Positions 16,674-26,077 of a DNA stretch of 64,000 nucleotides are shown piece by piece; the stretch's first letter is position 1; each line of letters starts with the position of its first letter. The stretch is taken from NCBI RefSeq assembly GCF_013364155.1, contig NZ_CP054916.1, forward strand, positions 558,001 through 622,000, in the 5' to 3' direction. The stretch comes from Streptomyces sp. NA02950. Its GTDB lineage: Bacteria > Actinomycetota > Actinomycetes > Streptomycetales > Streptomycetaceae. A program made the translations under genes and the position numbers. The notes beneath the pieces were generated by a model. The model was given only the letters and a program-made list of their open reading frames with translations, did not search any database and had not been told where the DNA came from.

Positions 16674-16940
16674 GTGAAGGCAGCGAAGATCGCCTACAAG
16701 CCGGTCGGTCTGGCGCTCGGTGCCGTCAGCGGGATGGCCGCGAGAGCGGCGTTCACGCAGATGTGGAAGATGCTCGGCCACGACGAGGACGCCCCGGACG
16801 CCACCGACGAAGAGCGCTCCTGGCGCGAGGTGCTGCTCGCCGCCACGCTGCAAGGCGCACTCTTCGCCGCAGTCAAAGCGGCCGTTGACCGCGCCGGCGC
16901 CACGGCCGTCCGCCGCCTGACCGGAACCTGGCCCGGCTGA
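16674..16940 (+). CDS. DUF4235 family membrane protein
   Basis: An 88-aa protein beginning KIAYKPVGLALGAVSGMAARAAFTQMWKML, with a glycine-rich hydrophobic first segment, an acidic middle (DDEDAPDATDEERSW) and a second helix (VLLAATLQGALFAAVKAAVDR). This is the DUF4235 pattern. The GTG is 5 bp after the preceding stop. The DUF1469-DUF3618-DUF4235 trio is recurrent in actinobacteria and probably forms a membrane-associated unit, function unknown. Confidence 0.8.
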   Translation: MKAAKIAYKPVGLALGAVSGMAARAAFTQMWKMLGHDEDAPDATDEERSWREVLLAATLQGALFAAVKAAVDRAGATAVRRLTGTWPG

Positions 16941-17397
16941 CGGGCACGAGGAAGTGGGAGGCCGGTACGACACCGATACCGGCCCTTCCACCTCAGACCA
17001 GTACCCGCACGAGGGGCCCTCACGGCCACCTCCGATCAGCACGCGGCTGCCGCACTGACAGGCGCAGCGTCATCGCCATGATCCTGGTCGCCCGCGCAGT
17101 GGTCCTCCACCAGGGCGGCCGACGACACGCGGGCACCGACGGGTTCGCGGCCCGTGCCGCTGGTGGGTGGGGCGGACGCGGTGCGGCTGCGCCCAGGACG
17201 CGGCGCGGACCGGCCTGGTGCAGGGCGGTGCGGGCGAGGCCGACGCCGCACCGACCGGTGGCATCGCCAGCGGCGACCTCGCAACAAGGCGAGCCAGTTC
17301 TTCACACACATCGCGCGCGTCCTTGGGAGGGGTCCCAGAGTCGGCGGGTTAGAAATGCCCAAACGGGATCAACCCCTCAAAACAGGAGGTCCAGCGG
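16941..17397. other. Intergenic stretch, no gene recognised
   Basis: Both strands have open frames giving Arg/Pro/Ala-rich peptides without a recognisable domain or good ribosome site. The last 40 bp hold the AGGAGG site of the next gene. Confidence 0.5.
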
Positions 17398-17772
17398 ATG
17401 AATGTGGGCATGTGCCGGCGAGCCGCGACGACTGTGGTGACGCTGACCCTGGCGGGGACACTGGGTTTCGGCCTTATGACGCAGGCGGCGTCTGCCGCCA
17501 GTAACGGCCCCTGCTACGACGGGCGGTGCAAAACCTCCGTCTCAGCGCCCAGGACCCTCAAGGTCAACAGCCGCACGTTCGGATTCGGCAAGTTGAAGAT
17601 CACGCACGTCAGTTCCCGGTCCGTGAAGATGGCGACCGTCACCACGGGCGGAGCGCACCTGAGCAGCAGCACCAGTCCGGGCGGCACCGTCATGTTCAAC
17701 AACCTGAAGATCTGGGTGAAGTCGGTCTCCGGCCGCAAGGCCAAGCTCCAGCTGTCCCCCACGTCCCACTGA
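17398..17772 (+). CDS. Small secreted protein
   Basis: A 124-aa protein with a clear Sec signal peptide (RRAATTVVTLTLAGTLGFGLM, cleavage probably after TQAASA near 33). The mature part is about 90 residues with a CYDGRC pair near the start that could form a disulphide, followed by a Ser/Thr/Lys-rich, beta-rich sequence. I do not recognise the family. The ATG follows CAGGAGG with a strong ribosome site, and a 14-bp hairpin ends the transcript, so it is a well-delimited single-gene unit. Confidence 0.75.
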   Translation: MNVGMCRRAATTVVTLTLAGTLGFGLMTQAASAASNGPCYDGRCKTSVSAPRTLKVNSRTFGFGKLKITHVSSRSVKMATVTTGGAHLSSSTSPGGTVMFNNLKIWVKSVSGRKAKLQLSPTSH

Positions 17773-17783
17773 GACTGTCGTCG

Positions 17784-17812
17784 AACCCTGGCGCGCATTG
17801 CGCGCCAGGGTT
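17784..17812 (+). terminator. Strong terminator hairpin
   Basis: AACCCTGGCGCGCA and TGCGCGCCAGGGTT form a nearly continuous 14-bp inverted repeat around one base, 11 bp after the secreted-protein stop. Confidence 0.8.
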
Positions 17813-17905
17813 CGTTCCCGGCTCGTCCCCCGGAGGCCCCATGGCGCCAGCTATCCGCGCCCCTCGCCGACCGCGCGGACGGGTGTCCGGACGAGCAACG
17901 CAACC

Positions 17906-18576
17906 TCAGTCCACCGAGTCCGCCGTAGGTGCTGACGGCGCGGCGGGCCGCCGCCCCCGGCGCCTCAGCAGCTCCTGGAGCTTGACCGTCGCCGGGGCGG
18001 CTGCGAGCGGGGCCACGAGGCCGCCCAGCGCCGCATGGCCGACCGAGGGGTACTCGCTCCGGAGGAAGACGGCGAGGCTGTCCGAGCGGGTGGTCCCCTT
18101 GCCCTCGAGCGTCGTCGTCACCACGACCAGGCCGACGGTGCCCAGCAGGCCGCTCCCCGCCGCGAGCACCCCGTGACCGCCGCCCTGGCGATGCGGCGTG
18201 GCCCTGGTCTCCGCCGCCATCCCGTGACGTCCTCGAAGAGGCCGCCCAGCCCTACGACGACACCGGTCACGCACGGGAAGAGTACGAACCCGGCCGAGGC
18301 CGCGAAGCCGTACCCGCCGCCGGGCCACTGCGGAGCGAGGTCACGCCACATGTCTTCCAGCAGTTGCGAGAAGGCCAGTAGCACCGTCCCGCCGATGAGC
18401 ACCAGCAGGACCAGCACGCCGACCACCTACCAGAGGTTCCCGCGCAGCTTCCCCCGGCGTTTCTCGCCCTCGCCGCCGGGCGCGGCCCGCTTCGCCGCCA
18501 GCCTCGCTTCCTCGGCCCGCTTCGCCTCCCGTGCGCGCCGCGCTTCTCTGGCCTTTGCACCGGACCGGCGTGCCAT
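17906..18576 (-). pseudogene. Broken two-helix membrane protein gene
   Basis: The ATG at 18576 starts a charged Arg/Ala/Glu-rich helix (MARRSGAKAREARRAREAKR) that reaches GKLRGNLW and then meets an in-frame TAG at 18427-18429. The frame continues directly with VVGVLVLLVLIGGTVLLAF, a transmembrane helix, and FVLFPCVTGVVVGLGGLF. Near 18190 the coding sense shifts to another frame (GVLAAGSGLLGTVGLVVVTTTLEGKG...) ending at 17906. Nonsense plus frameshift make it a pseudogene unless these are sequencing errors. The family is not recognised. Confidence 0.65.
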
Positions 18577-18711
18577 GTACGCCCAACCCCCTCGTAGATC
18601 GTGGTGGAGATGGTCTCACCGAGCGCCCCGGCTGAGGGCGGGAGGGGCCGTCACGGCGACGACGGTCACCGAGGCGCCCGGCCACCGCCGCACGCGGACC
18701 CGTCGCGATCA

Positions 18712-19788
18712 TCACCGACCGCCGCTGCGAACCCCTCCCCCGCCTCCGCGACGACCTGCCGAAGGTCGCCCGTTCTGCGGGGGTCCCGTCGGTGTGGTGG
18801 GCTGTTGCGCAGGGCTGCGGGTGGTACCCGTGGCCGGCCGGAACCGGTCCGTGGCCGTCAACACGGCATGTGTGGTGGCCTCCCCTGACAGCCCGTGTCC
18901 CTCCTCGCTGATCAATACGAGCTCCGCGTCCGGCCACACCTGTGCCAGCCGCCACGCCACGTCCGGCGGCCCGCTGATGTCCATCCGTCCGTGGACCATC
19001 ACGCCGGGAATGCCTGCGAGTCTCTCGGCATTGCGCAGCAGCACACCGTCCTCGAGGAAGCCGGCGTGCCGCCAGTAGTGCGTGACGAGGCGGGCGAAGC
19101 GCAGCCGGAAGCGGGGGTCCTCGTAACGGGGATCGGGTGTGTACCCCCGGTGGGTGGACACGTGCACGTCCTCCCACCGGCACCACTCCCGTGCCGCCTG
19201 CTCCCGTACATGTGGATCGGGATCCGCGAGCATCCGGGCGTATGCCTCTACCAGGCTGCCGTCGCGCTCCCGCTCCGGCACGGTGTCACGGAACCTGGCC
19301 CATTCCTCGGGGAAGATCCGCCCCATGTCCCGGGTGATCCACTCCACCTCACGGCGACTGGTGTTCGTGACGCTGAAGAGCACCAGCTCGGATACGCGTC
19401 CGGGGTGCCGCTCGGCGTATGCCAGCGCGAGGGTCACGCCCCAGGAGCCGCCAATGACCTGCCATTTCTCAATGCCGAGGCGCTGCCGCAGCAACTCGAT
19501 ATCGGCGATCAAATGCTGCGTGGTGTTGGCCGCGAGCGAGGTCTGCGGATCGGCGGCATCGGGCGTGCTCCGCCCACACCCCCGCTGGTCGAAGAGCACG
19601 ATGCGGTACGCCGCGGGGTCGAACAGCCGACGCCAGAACGGTCCTGCGCCGGAGCCCGGTCCGCCGTGCAGGACAAGGGCGGGCTTGCCCGTGGGATTCC
19701 CACAGGTCTCCCAGTACACAAGGTTGCCGTCGCCGACATCGAGCACGCCGTGTTCGTACGGCTCGATGGGGGGATAGAGCTCGGCCAT
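18712..19788 (-). CDS. pip: Proline iminopeptidase
   Basis: The 358-aa protein is an alpha/beta hydrolase of peptidase family S33 and removes N-terminal proline from peptides. It has the oxyanion HGGPGSG (41-47), DQRGCGRS (68-74), the nucleophile Ser115 in GGSWG, Asp270 in HGRMDI and His298 in EEGHG. Family members usually end near residue 315-320. Here about 40 extra Pro/Gly/Arg-rich residues follow, possibly read-through past a lost stop. It is transcribed divergently from a MarR gene with only 48 bp between the starts, where a perfect palindrome sits, so MarR control is likely. Confidence 0.9.
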   Translation of the reverse strand: MAELYPPIEPYEHGVLDVGDGNLVYWETCGNPTGKPALVLHGGPGSGAGPFWRRLFDPAAYRIVLFDQRGCGRSTPDAADPQTSLAANTTQHLIADIELLRQRLGIEKWQVIGGSWGVTLALAYAERHPGRVSELVLFSVTNTSRREVEWITRDMGRIFPEEWARFRDTVPERERDGSLVEAYARMLADPDPHVREQAAREWCRWEDVHVSTHRGYTPDPRYEDPRFRLRFARLVTHYWRHAGFLEDGVLLRNAERLAGIPGVMVHGRMDISGPPDVAWRLAQVWPDAELVLISEEGHGLSGEATTHAVLTATDRFRPATGTTRSPAQQPTTPTGPPQNGRPSAGRRGGGGGVRSGGR

Positions 19789-19811
19789 GGGGCACGCACC
19801 CTCCTGTTCAT

Positions 19812-19827
19812 CTCACAGCGCTGTGAG
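19812..19827. promoter_or_regulatory. Perfect palindrome, candidate MarR operator
   Basis: CTCACAGCGCTGTGAG is a 16-bp perfect palindrome in the 48-bp gap between the divergent pip and marR genes. The size and place fit a MarR dimer site controlling both promoters. Confidence 0.7.
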
Positions 19828-19836
19828 TTTAACGGG

Positions 19837-20316
19837 ATGAGGAAGACCCCGGACCCCGTTGCCGTCGGGACCCTGCTCCGCCACGTCCTCGAGCTTCTCG
19901 ACGGAGACGTGGCCAAGGTCTACGAGGAGCAGGGTCTCGCCGGGTACCGGCCCCGCTTCTCCCCCGTCGTACGCGCACTGCTGACGGAAGGTCCACTCTC
20001 GGTCCGTGACCTGGCTTCCGCAGCGGGGGTCACGCACTCGGCCGCAAGCCAGACGGCGACCCAGAGGGCCCGCGCGGGCCTGGTCACCCACACGCCCGAC
20101 CCGCGAGACGCACGCCGCCGACTGATCGAGCTCACACCGAAGGCCCACTCTCTGCTGCCCCAGATCAAGGCGGAGTGGTATGCGACGAACTCGGCCATGG
20201 CAGAGCTGGACGCAGAGCTCGCGCTGCCGCTGGGGCATCTGCTGACGGAGGTAGCAGAAGCCGTACACCGACGTCCGTTCCGGGATTGGATCGCGGCGGC
20301 CTATCGGCGCTCCTGA
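19837..20316 (+). CDS. MarR-family regulator
   Basis: The 159-aa winged-helix protein contains YRPRFSPVVRALLTEGPLSV, then VRDLASAAGVTHSAASQTATQ as recognition helix and a DPRDARRRLIELTPKA beta-wing with the DxRxxR signature of MarR proteins. The ATG at 19837 follows GGG and begins a typical N-terminal dimer helix. It is divergent from pip and probably represses both genes through the palindrome between them. The ligand is unknown. Confidence 0.88.
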   Translation: MRKTPDPVAVGTLLRHVLELLDGDVAKVYEEQGLAGYRPRFSPVVRALLTEGPLSVRDLASAAGVTHSAASQTATQRARAGLVTHTPDPRDARRRLIELTPKAHSLLPQIKAEWYATNSAMAELDAELALPLGHLLTEVAEAVHRRPFRDWIAAAYRRS

Positions 20317-20581
20317 GGTTTCCGTCCGGGGTCACGTCACGGTCGGACCGCGATGAGTCCGGTCTCGGTGATGCATCCGTCGGGCAAGCCGGGTGGAGAC
20401 TGCATCCGTGTCAGGCGCGTGCGGGCAGCGCGGCGTCGAGGTGGAGAGCCGCAGGTAGCAGCAGCCCCAACTACCCACTACTGACTCACGGTTGAGTATT
20501 CGCCCCATCAACAGCATACTGAGCCGGGGGAACAGGATGTTCCCCTTCCTTTTTGATCAACCTCTCTCATGTGGGGGAAAG
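20317..20581. other. Leader region of the subtilase gene
   Basis: No gene recognised. The subtilase frame is open upstream to 20492, but the signal peptide begins at GTG 20582, preceded by GGGGGAAAG. Confidence 0.5.
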
Positions 20582-23500
20582 GTGCGCAAAAATGTAAGGA
20601 AGTTATGGACTGCTGCGGCGGCCGGGGCTGCGACCGTGGCACTGACAGCCGGGATGACCACCGCATCGGCGGTGGCCCAGAACCGAGGAGCGGCTCCGGC
20701 CACCGAAGGGAAGCCGGCAGCCGGCGGAGAACCGGGAGCCGCCCAGGCAGGAGCCGCCCGGGCCGACACCGGCATGCTGGGAAACACTCAGGCCCCCGTC
20801 GCAAAGGCTGACGCCGGAAAGCCGCCAGCCGTCAAGCACTGGATCACGCTGATCACCGGTGACCGGATCGCGGTCGACGCCAGGGGCCGACCGGCCGGCC
20901 TGACGCGGGCCAAGGGGCGTGAGCGCATACCCATACAGTTCCAGCAGGTCGACGGCGACTTCTACGCCGTGCCACTGGACGCCGCACGGCTCATCAGCAG
21001 CGGGCGCGTCGACCGGCGCCTGTTCGACGTCACCTCGCTCAGCAAGCCCGCCTACCGCGCGTCGCAGCGCAAAGGGCTCAAGCTCATCGTCCGCTACCAG
21101 GGCGAACAACCCGCTGCCAGGGTTGGCTTGCGTACCGCCGGTGCCACCAAGGTGCGGCACAGCTTCACGCGCCTGAACGCCGACGCCGTCATCACGCCGC
21201 CTCAGGGCGCCACGGCGGTCTGGAACGCCCTCACCAGCACGCCGCGGGACGCCGGGCCCTTCCGTGCGGCGGCGGCCGGCATCGACACGGTATGGCTGGA
21301 CGGCATCCGTACGGCGAGCCTGGACAAGAGCGTGCCGCAGATCGGCGCGCCGGAGGCCTGGGCAGCCGGGTACGACGGCAAAGGCACGAAGATCGCCGTG
21401 CTGGACACGGGCGTCGACCAGACCCACCCGGACCTGGCCGGCCAGGAGATCGCCGAGAAGAACTTCTCCAGCGCCCCGGACAACAACGACCGTGTCGGCC
21501 ACGGCACCCACGTCGCCTCCATCACTGCCGGTACGGGCGCGAAGTCCGGCGGCAAGTACAGGGGCGTGGCGCCGGGCGCGAAGATCCTCGACGGCAAGGT
21601 CCTCGACGACACCGGCTCCGGTGAGGATTCCGGCATACTCGCGGGCCTGGAGTGGGCGGCGGCCGAGAAGGCCGATGTCGTCAACCTCAGCCTCGGCGGC
21701 GAGGACACCCCGGAAACCGACCCGCTGGAAGCGGCCGTGAACAAGCTCTCGGCGGACACCGGCACGTTGTTCGTGATCGCGGCGGGAAACGACGGCCCTG
21801 ACTCGGGCACAATCGGCTCGCCCGGCAGCGCGGACGCCGCGCTCACCGTGGGCGCCGTCGACAAGGAGGACAGGCTCGCGGACTTCTCCAGCACCGGCCC
21901 GCGCATCGGCGACGGCGCGGTCAAGCCCGATGTGACCGCGCCCGGCGTGTCCATCGGCGCCGCGGCCGCGCCCGGGAGCCTCATGGAACGCGAGGGCACC
22001 CCGGTCGCGGACGGCTATGTCGCCCTCTCGGGGACGTCCATGGCGACCCCGCACGTCGCGGGAGCCGCCGCGATCCTCGCCCAGCAGCACCCCCGTTGGA
22101 GCGGTGATCAGATCAAGGCCTTGCTGACCGGCTCCACCACGCCCGGCAAGGGCTACAGCCCCTTCCAGCAGGGAACCGGACGGATCGACCTGCGCAAGGC
22201 AGTCAAGCAGACGGTCCTCGCGAAGCCCGGCTCGGTCTCCTTGGGCAAACAGCTGTACCCGCACACCGACGACAAGCCGGTCACCAAGAAGATCACCTAC
22301 CGCAACCTCGGTACCAAGCCGGTCACGCTGACTCTCGCCATCACGGGGACCGGGCCGGACGGAAAGCCCGCGCCGAAGGGGTTCTTCACCCTGGGGAAGA
22401 AGCAGATCACCATCCCGCCGAAGGGCGAGAAGACCACGTCCATCACCGCAGACACGCGGCTCGGCGGCGATGTGAACGGTACGTACAGCGCGTACATCAC
22501 CGCGACCGGCGGCGGGCAGACGGTCCGTACGGCTGCCGGGGTGGAGCGCGAGATCGAGTCGTACGACGTGACCGTCACGCATCTGGGCCGGAACGGCCGG
22601 GCAGCCAAGAACTACACCACCGATCTGGTGGGACTCACGGGCGCCGCCGAGGGCCAGCAGTTCTCCATCACCAGCGAGGGCGGCGACAGGAAGGTACGGG
22701 TCCCCAAGGGGCGGTACATCCTCAGCGGCACCGTTCTCGTCGATGGGATCGACGACGACTGGAAGGGTGCGGACTGGATCAACCAGCCCACCCTCCAGGT
22801 CACCAAGGACACCGCCGTGATGGTCGACGCGCGCACCGCCAAGCCCGTTGACATCACGGTCCCGAACGCCGCGGCGACCCCCGGACTCGCCTCTGCCGAC
22901 GTCATGGTGTCGGTCGGGGACTACAGCATGTCCACCACCTGGAACCTGGATTCCTACCAAGGCTTCCGCACCGCTCATCTCGGGCCGAAGGCGGCGCCCG
23001 GAGAGCTTCGCGAGCAGTTCCAGAGCAACTACCGGACCGCTGGGAACGGCCCGGAGTACTTCGTGACCTACGGCCGGAGCGAGACGAGGTTCGCCACCGG
23101 CTTCACCCGGCACGCGGCCCAGGGTGACTTCGCGAAACTCACCGCGAAGCTGGGCGCCTCGGTCGCGGGCAAGCGCGGCTCCATCGCGGCGTTCGGGGAA
23201 ACGGGTGTCGGCATCGCTCGCGCCGCGGTCGTCCTCCGCAAGCTGCCGTATACCGGCACGCTGTATGTGAACGGCAAAGGTCCGCGGTGGGCGTTGTCGT
23301 TCGAGCAGGTCGATGCCAACGGCGATGCCGAAGTCGCGCACGACACCGGCTACGCGGTCTACCAGCCAGGCAAGGCGTACGCGAAGGTCTTCAACGTCGG
23401 CGTCTTCGGCCCCAAGCTCGGGTCTGAGTTCGGACTCTTCCGCGACGGCAACGAGATCACCGGCACTGTGCCGCTCTTCGCCGACGGCGCACATCACACC

Positions 23501-24028
23501 GGCGGTTCGGTCTACGACAAGGCGAAGACGACGCTCTACCGCAACGGCGTGCAGGTCGGGTCCAACGACGATCCCATGACCGGCACTCTCCCGTTCAAGG
23601 TGCCGGCTGCGCGGGCCGACTACAAGCTCACGACATCGGTCACCCGTAGCAAGGTCGCCTCGGTCTCCACCAAGATCGCCGCCAGCTGGAGCTTCCCCTC
23701 CAAGAAGGTCACGAACGCTACGAAGCTCCCGGCTTCGGTCGTGTGCTTCACGCCATCGCTCAGCCTCGGCAGCACCGGCAAGGCGGGCGCTACGGTCAAG
23801 GTCCCCGTCAGCGTGCAGGGCTCGGCCGCGGGCGGCAACCTCACGTCACTCGCCGTGTATGTGTCCCGCGACAATGGGGCGCACTGGAAGAAACTCAGCG
23901 TCACCGCGGGCAAGGTGACGGTGAGGAACCCGGCGGCGGGCAAGGCCGTCTCGTTCCGGGCCCACGCCGTGGACAAGCAGGGGAACGCGGTGGACCAGAC
24001 GATCTACAACGCCTACCTCACCAAGTAG
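20582..24028 (+). CDS. Large secreted subtilisin-like serine protease (S8)
   Basis: The 1148-aa protein begins with a Sec signal (RKNVRKLWTAAAAGAATVAL...ASAVAQ, cut near 33), an Ala/Gly/Pro-rich linker and a pro-region. The S8 catalytic domain follows, with Asp275 (VLDTGVD), His307 (GHGTHVASI) and Ser486 (GTSMATPHVAGA); the whole triad is intact. About 600 further residues include Fn3-like beta-rich segments. Such proteins are common streptomycete exoproteases that degrade extracellular protein. The GTG start was chosen because it opens the signal peptide directly. A few upstream ATG/GTG codons in frame would add 15-30 residues ahead of the signal and are less likely. Confidence 0.92.
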   Translation: MRKNVRKLWTAAAAGAATVALTAGMTTASAVAQNRGAAPATEGKPAAGGEPGAAQAGAARADTGMLGNTQAPVAKADAGKPPAVKHWITLITGDRIAVDARGRPAGLTRAKGRERIPIQFQQVDGDFYAVPLDAARLISSGRVDRRLFDVTSLSKPAYRASQRKGLKLIVRYQGEQPAARVGLRTAGATKVRHSFTRLNADAVITPPQGATAVWNALTSTPRDAGPFRAAAAGIDTVWLDGIRTASLDKSVPQIGAPEAWAAGYDGKGTKIAVLDTGVDQTHPDLAGQEIAEKNFSSAPDNNDRVGHGTHVASITAGTGAKSGGKYRGVAPGAKILDGKVLDDTGSGEDSGILAGLEWAAAEKADVVNLSLGGEDTPETDPLEAAVNKLSADTGTLFVIAAGNDGPDSGTIGSPGSADAALTVGAVDKEDRLADFSSTGPRIGDGAVKPDVTAPGVSIGAAAAPGSLMEREGTPVADGYVALSGTSMATPHVAGAAAILAQQHPRWSGDQIKALLTGSTTPGKGYSPFQQGTGRIDLRKAVKQTVLAKPGSVSLGKQLYPHTDDKPVTKKITYRNLGTKPVTLTLAITGTGPDGKPAPKGFFTLGKKQITIPPKGEKTTSITADTRLGGDVNGTYSAYITATGGGQTVRTAAGVEREIESYDVTVTHLGRNGRAAKNYTTDLVGLTGAAEGQQFSITSEGGDRKVRVPKGRYILSGTVLVDGIDDDWKGADWINQPTLQVTKDTAVMVDARTAKPVDITVPNAAATPGLASADVMVSVGDYSMSTTWNLDSYQGFRTAHLGPKAAPGELREQFQSNYRTAGNGPEYFVTYGRSETRFATGFTRHAAQGDFAKLTAKLGASVAGKRGSIAAFGETGVGIARAAVVLRKLPYTGTLYVNGKGPRWALSFEQVDANGDAEVAHDTGYAVYQPGKAYAKVFNVGVFGPKLGSEFGLFRDGNEITGTVPLFADGAHHTGGSVYDKAKTTLYRNGVQVGSNDDPMTGTLPFKVPAARADYKLTTSVTRSKVASVSTKIAASWSFPSKKVTNATKLPASVVCFTPSLSLGSTGKAGATVKVPVSVQGSAAGGNLTSLAVYVSRDNGAHWKKLSVTAGKVTVRNPAAGKAVSFRAHAVDKQGNAVDQTIYNAYLTK

Positions 24029-24369
24029 CGCGCCCTCAGGGTCTGGCACCTGACGCCGGCCTGGCACCCCACCGCTGTCCGGCCCGCTTTCCCGGCCCGT
24101 GTTCGGCCGTGTTCCGCCGTGTTCGGCCCGTCGGAGCGAATCGCTGTTTCGACGGGCCGTTGGCCTGGCGGCGGGCCCGATCACAGGACGCTTCGAGGAA
24201 AGCCATGGACTCGTTCATCCCCCTGCTCCGGGCGGGCAGCGGGCAGACGTCTTCGAGCGGGGGCCTGGCGGTGCGGCGCGGAGTGAGGTGGCTGATCAGC
24301 GGCGAACCAGGTCCTCGCCGCAGGTGCCCTGCTCGACGGCGGAGCGCGGGCCCGCGAGCACGTCGGCGT
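24029..24369. other. Intergenic stretch after the subtilase
   Basis: No gene. A 10-bp unit resembling GTTCGGCCGT occurs three times in tandem near 24101-24130. Confidence 0.5.
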
Positions 24370-24670
24370 GCTGCTGGTGACGGTGCAGAAGCAGGATCCT
24401 CGGCGAGACGGCCGCCTCAGCGCGGTGATCGACTTCGGCGGGCTCGGCATCGGCGCCCCGGCCTGCGACCTGACGATCGCCTTCACCCTGATGTCCGCCG
24501 GACCCCCGGGCCGCCTTCCGCGCCGCGCCCGGCGTGGACGACGCCACCTGGACTCGAGGACGCGGCTGGCCTTGGCCACCGCCCTGAACGCCCACACTTC
24601 CTATGCCGCCGGCAACCCCCGGGGGCGCCGAGCAGACACCCCTCTGCAGGAGGCCCTCGTGATCCACCGT
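24370..24670 (+). pseudogene. Aminoglycoside phosphotransferase-type remnant
   Basis: One frame reads RRDGRLSAVIDFGG followed by PACDLTIAFTLMSA, the C-terminal metal-binding DFG and PACDL motifs of APH-fold kinases. The frame then shifts near 24525 (GVDDATWTRGRGW in a second frame) and returns for LALATALNAHTSYAAGNP. The N-terminal lobe and catalytic HxDxxxxN loop are missing. Confidence 0.7.
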
Positions 24671-24704
24671 GTAACGCTTCCGCGGCCTGCCCGACCCGTG
24701 CCGA

Positions 24705-24740
24705 CCTCAGGGACTCCACGCGTTCGTGGAGTCCCTGAGG
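24705..24740. terminator. 16-bp terminator hairpin
   Basis: CCTCAGGGACTCCACG and its exact complement flank a CGTT loop, 27 bp beyond the stop of the minus-strand beta-helix gene. Confidence 0.8.
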
Positions 24741-24767
24741 GGCGAGGGGAAGGAGCAGGGACGGGGG

Positions 24768-26009
24768 TCAGTGCTCGTATTCGAAGGCTCCGATGTCGCA
24801 CGCCGGGCCTTGAGGCCTCAGCACGCCGCGCTGGTCGGCGGACGGGCAGTCAGCGCCGCCGTCGATGGCGGGACTGCCGGACAGCAATGCCACGGTGTCC
24901 GTCGGCCCGCCGTTTGCGCCGAGGGGCCCGAGGTGGGGATCACGGCTGGGGAGATCGCCTTTGGCCGTGAGATGGCAGTTGTTTCCGCTGTCGAGGTTGC
25001 TGCCTCGTGACTCGATGGTGGCGAAGACGTTCTTGCAGTCGCTGGTGGCCTCGCCGATGGTGTTCTCGGCGATGATGGTGTTCTTCAGGGCGAGGTGACC
25101 CAGCGGCAGGTTGATGGGGTCGGTTATGGGTCCCGGCAGGCTGTCCAGGTAGGCGGGGGCGATGTTGATCCCGCCGCCGCCGTCGGTGGCGGTGTTGCCG
25201 GTGATCGTGGAGTTGCGGATGTCCACCAGGCCGGTGCCGCGTATGTCGATGCCGCCGCCGTATCCGGACAGGCTGCCCGGCCGGTCCCAGTCGTCGGTCA
25301 CGCGGTTGTCCGCGATCGTCGAATTGACCACGGTGCCGGTGTCGTCGAACCGGATGCCGCCGGCTTCGCCCGAGATGTTGCGGCTGACGGTGCTGTCGAT
25401 CAGGGACAGGTGGGAGTTGGGGATGTTGAAGATGCCGCCCCCGTAGCCGGCGCGGTTCCCCGTCACGGTCACCCGGCGCAGCGTCATGTTCTTGCTGTTG
25501 GCGATGCCGCCCCCGCCAGGGTCGGTGATGGGCACCTCCCGCTGCTTGGCGTCTCCTCCGGTGATGGTGAGGTCGGACAGCTGCGTGTCGGCGCCCATGC
25601 GGAAGACCCGGTCGATGTGGTCGGCGTCGATGATGGTCTCCCGCGCCCCGGCCCCCCGGATGGTGGTCGGCTCGAGGATGTTCAGGTCGCCTTTGGTCGG
25701 GTCGGCGGTGCGCCCGTTGAGCTGGTCGGGGTCGGGGGGAATGGTCAGCCGGTAGTGGGCGGCGGACAGCTCGATCGTGCTGCCGGGCTGGGCGTTCGCG
25801 GCCATGACCGCCGCGCGCAGGGTGCAGGTGCCTCGGGCGGTGCGGCAGACACCGTCGGACGCGTCCGCATCCACGGCGTCTTCGGTGGAGTCGACCGTAA
25901 AGGTCGTGGCCGCGGAGGCCGCTTGCGCAGAGGCCGGGGCGGCGGCCACGATCCCTGCGAGGGCCGCCAGCGAGGCGGTCAGCGCCGAAAGGGCAGTCGA
26001 ACTTCTCAT
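24768..26009 (-). CDS. Secreted right-handed beta-helix protein with CSLREA-type domain
   Basis: The 413-aa protein has a Sec signal peptide (about 1-30), then the CSLREA-like start FTVDSTEDAVDAD with TCTLRAAVMAAN. A run of parallel beta-helix turns follows (ITGG, VTVTGNRAGYGGGIFN, STITGNTATDGGGGIN). The C-terminus has the choice-of-anchor-Q-like pattern LGPLGANGGPTDT, GSPAIDGG and CDIGAFEYE. Such proteins are extracellular, often polysaccharide-binding or lyase-like, and the enzymatic role is unproven. It is divergent from a TetR gene across 68 bp that hold a 10-bp inverted repeat, so TetR control is likely. Confidence 0.82.
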   Translation of the reverse strand: MRSSTALSALTASLAALAGIVAAAPASAQAASAATTFTVDSTEDAVDADASDGVCRTARGTCTLRAAVMAANAQPGSTIELSAAHYRLTIPPDPDQLNGRTADPTKGDLNILEPTTIRGAGARETIIDADHIDRVFRMGADTQLSDLTITGGDAKQREVPITDPGGGGIANSKNMTLRRVTVTGNRAGYGGGIFNIPNSHLSLIDSTVSRNISGEAGGIRFDDTGTVVNSTIADNRVTDDWDRPGSLSGYGGGIDIRGTGLVDIRNSTITGNTATDGGGGINIAPAYLDSLPGPITDPINLPLGHLALKNTIIAENTIGEATSDCKNVFATIESRGSNLDSGNNCHLTAKGDLPSRDPHLGPLGANGGPTDTVALLSGSPAIDGGADCPSADQRGVLRPQGPACDIGAFEYEH

Positions 26010-26029
26010 GGGGGTGCGCTCCTACTCGT

Positions 26030-26076
26030 AGTGAGAAACGCTTGCGTCTATAACGTGTACCAGAATGTTTCTCACT
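26030..26076. promoter_or_regulatory. Inverted repeat, candidate TetR operator
   Basis: AGTGAGAAAC (26030-26039) and GTTTCTCACT (26067-26076) are exact complements separated by 27 bp in the 68-bp gap between the beta-helix gene and the TetR gene. The right arm ends 1 bp before the TetR ATG. Confidence 0.65.
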
Positions 26077-26077
26077 C

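Noticed and set aside
20603..23497. 964-codon minus-strand frame opposite the subtilase
   Set aside because: A shadow of the S8 protease codon pattern with no recognisable motif.
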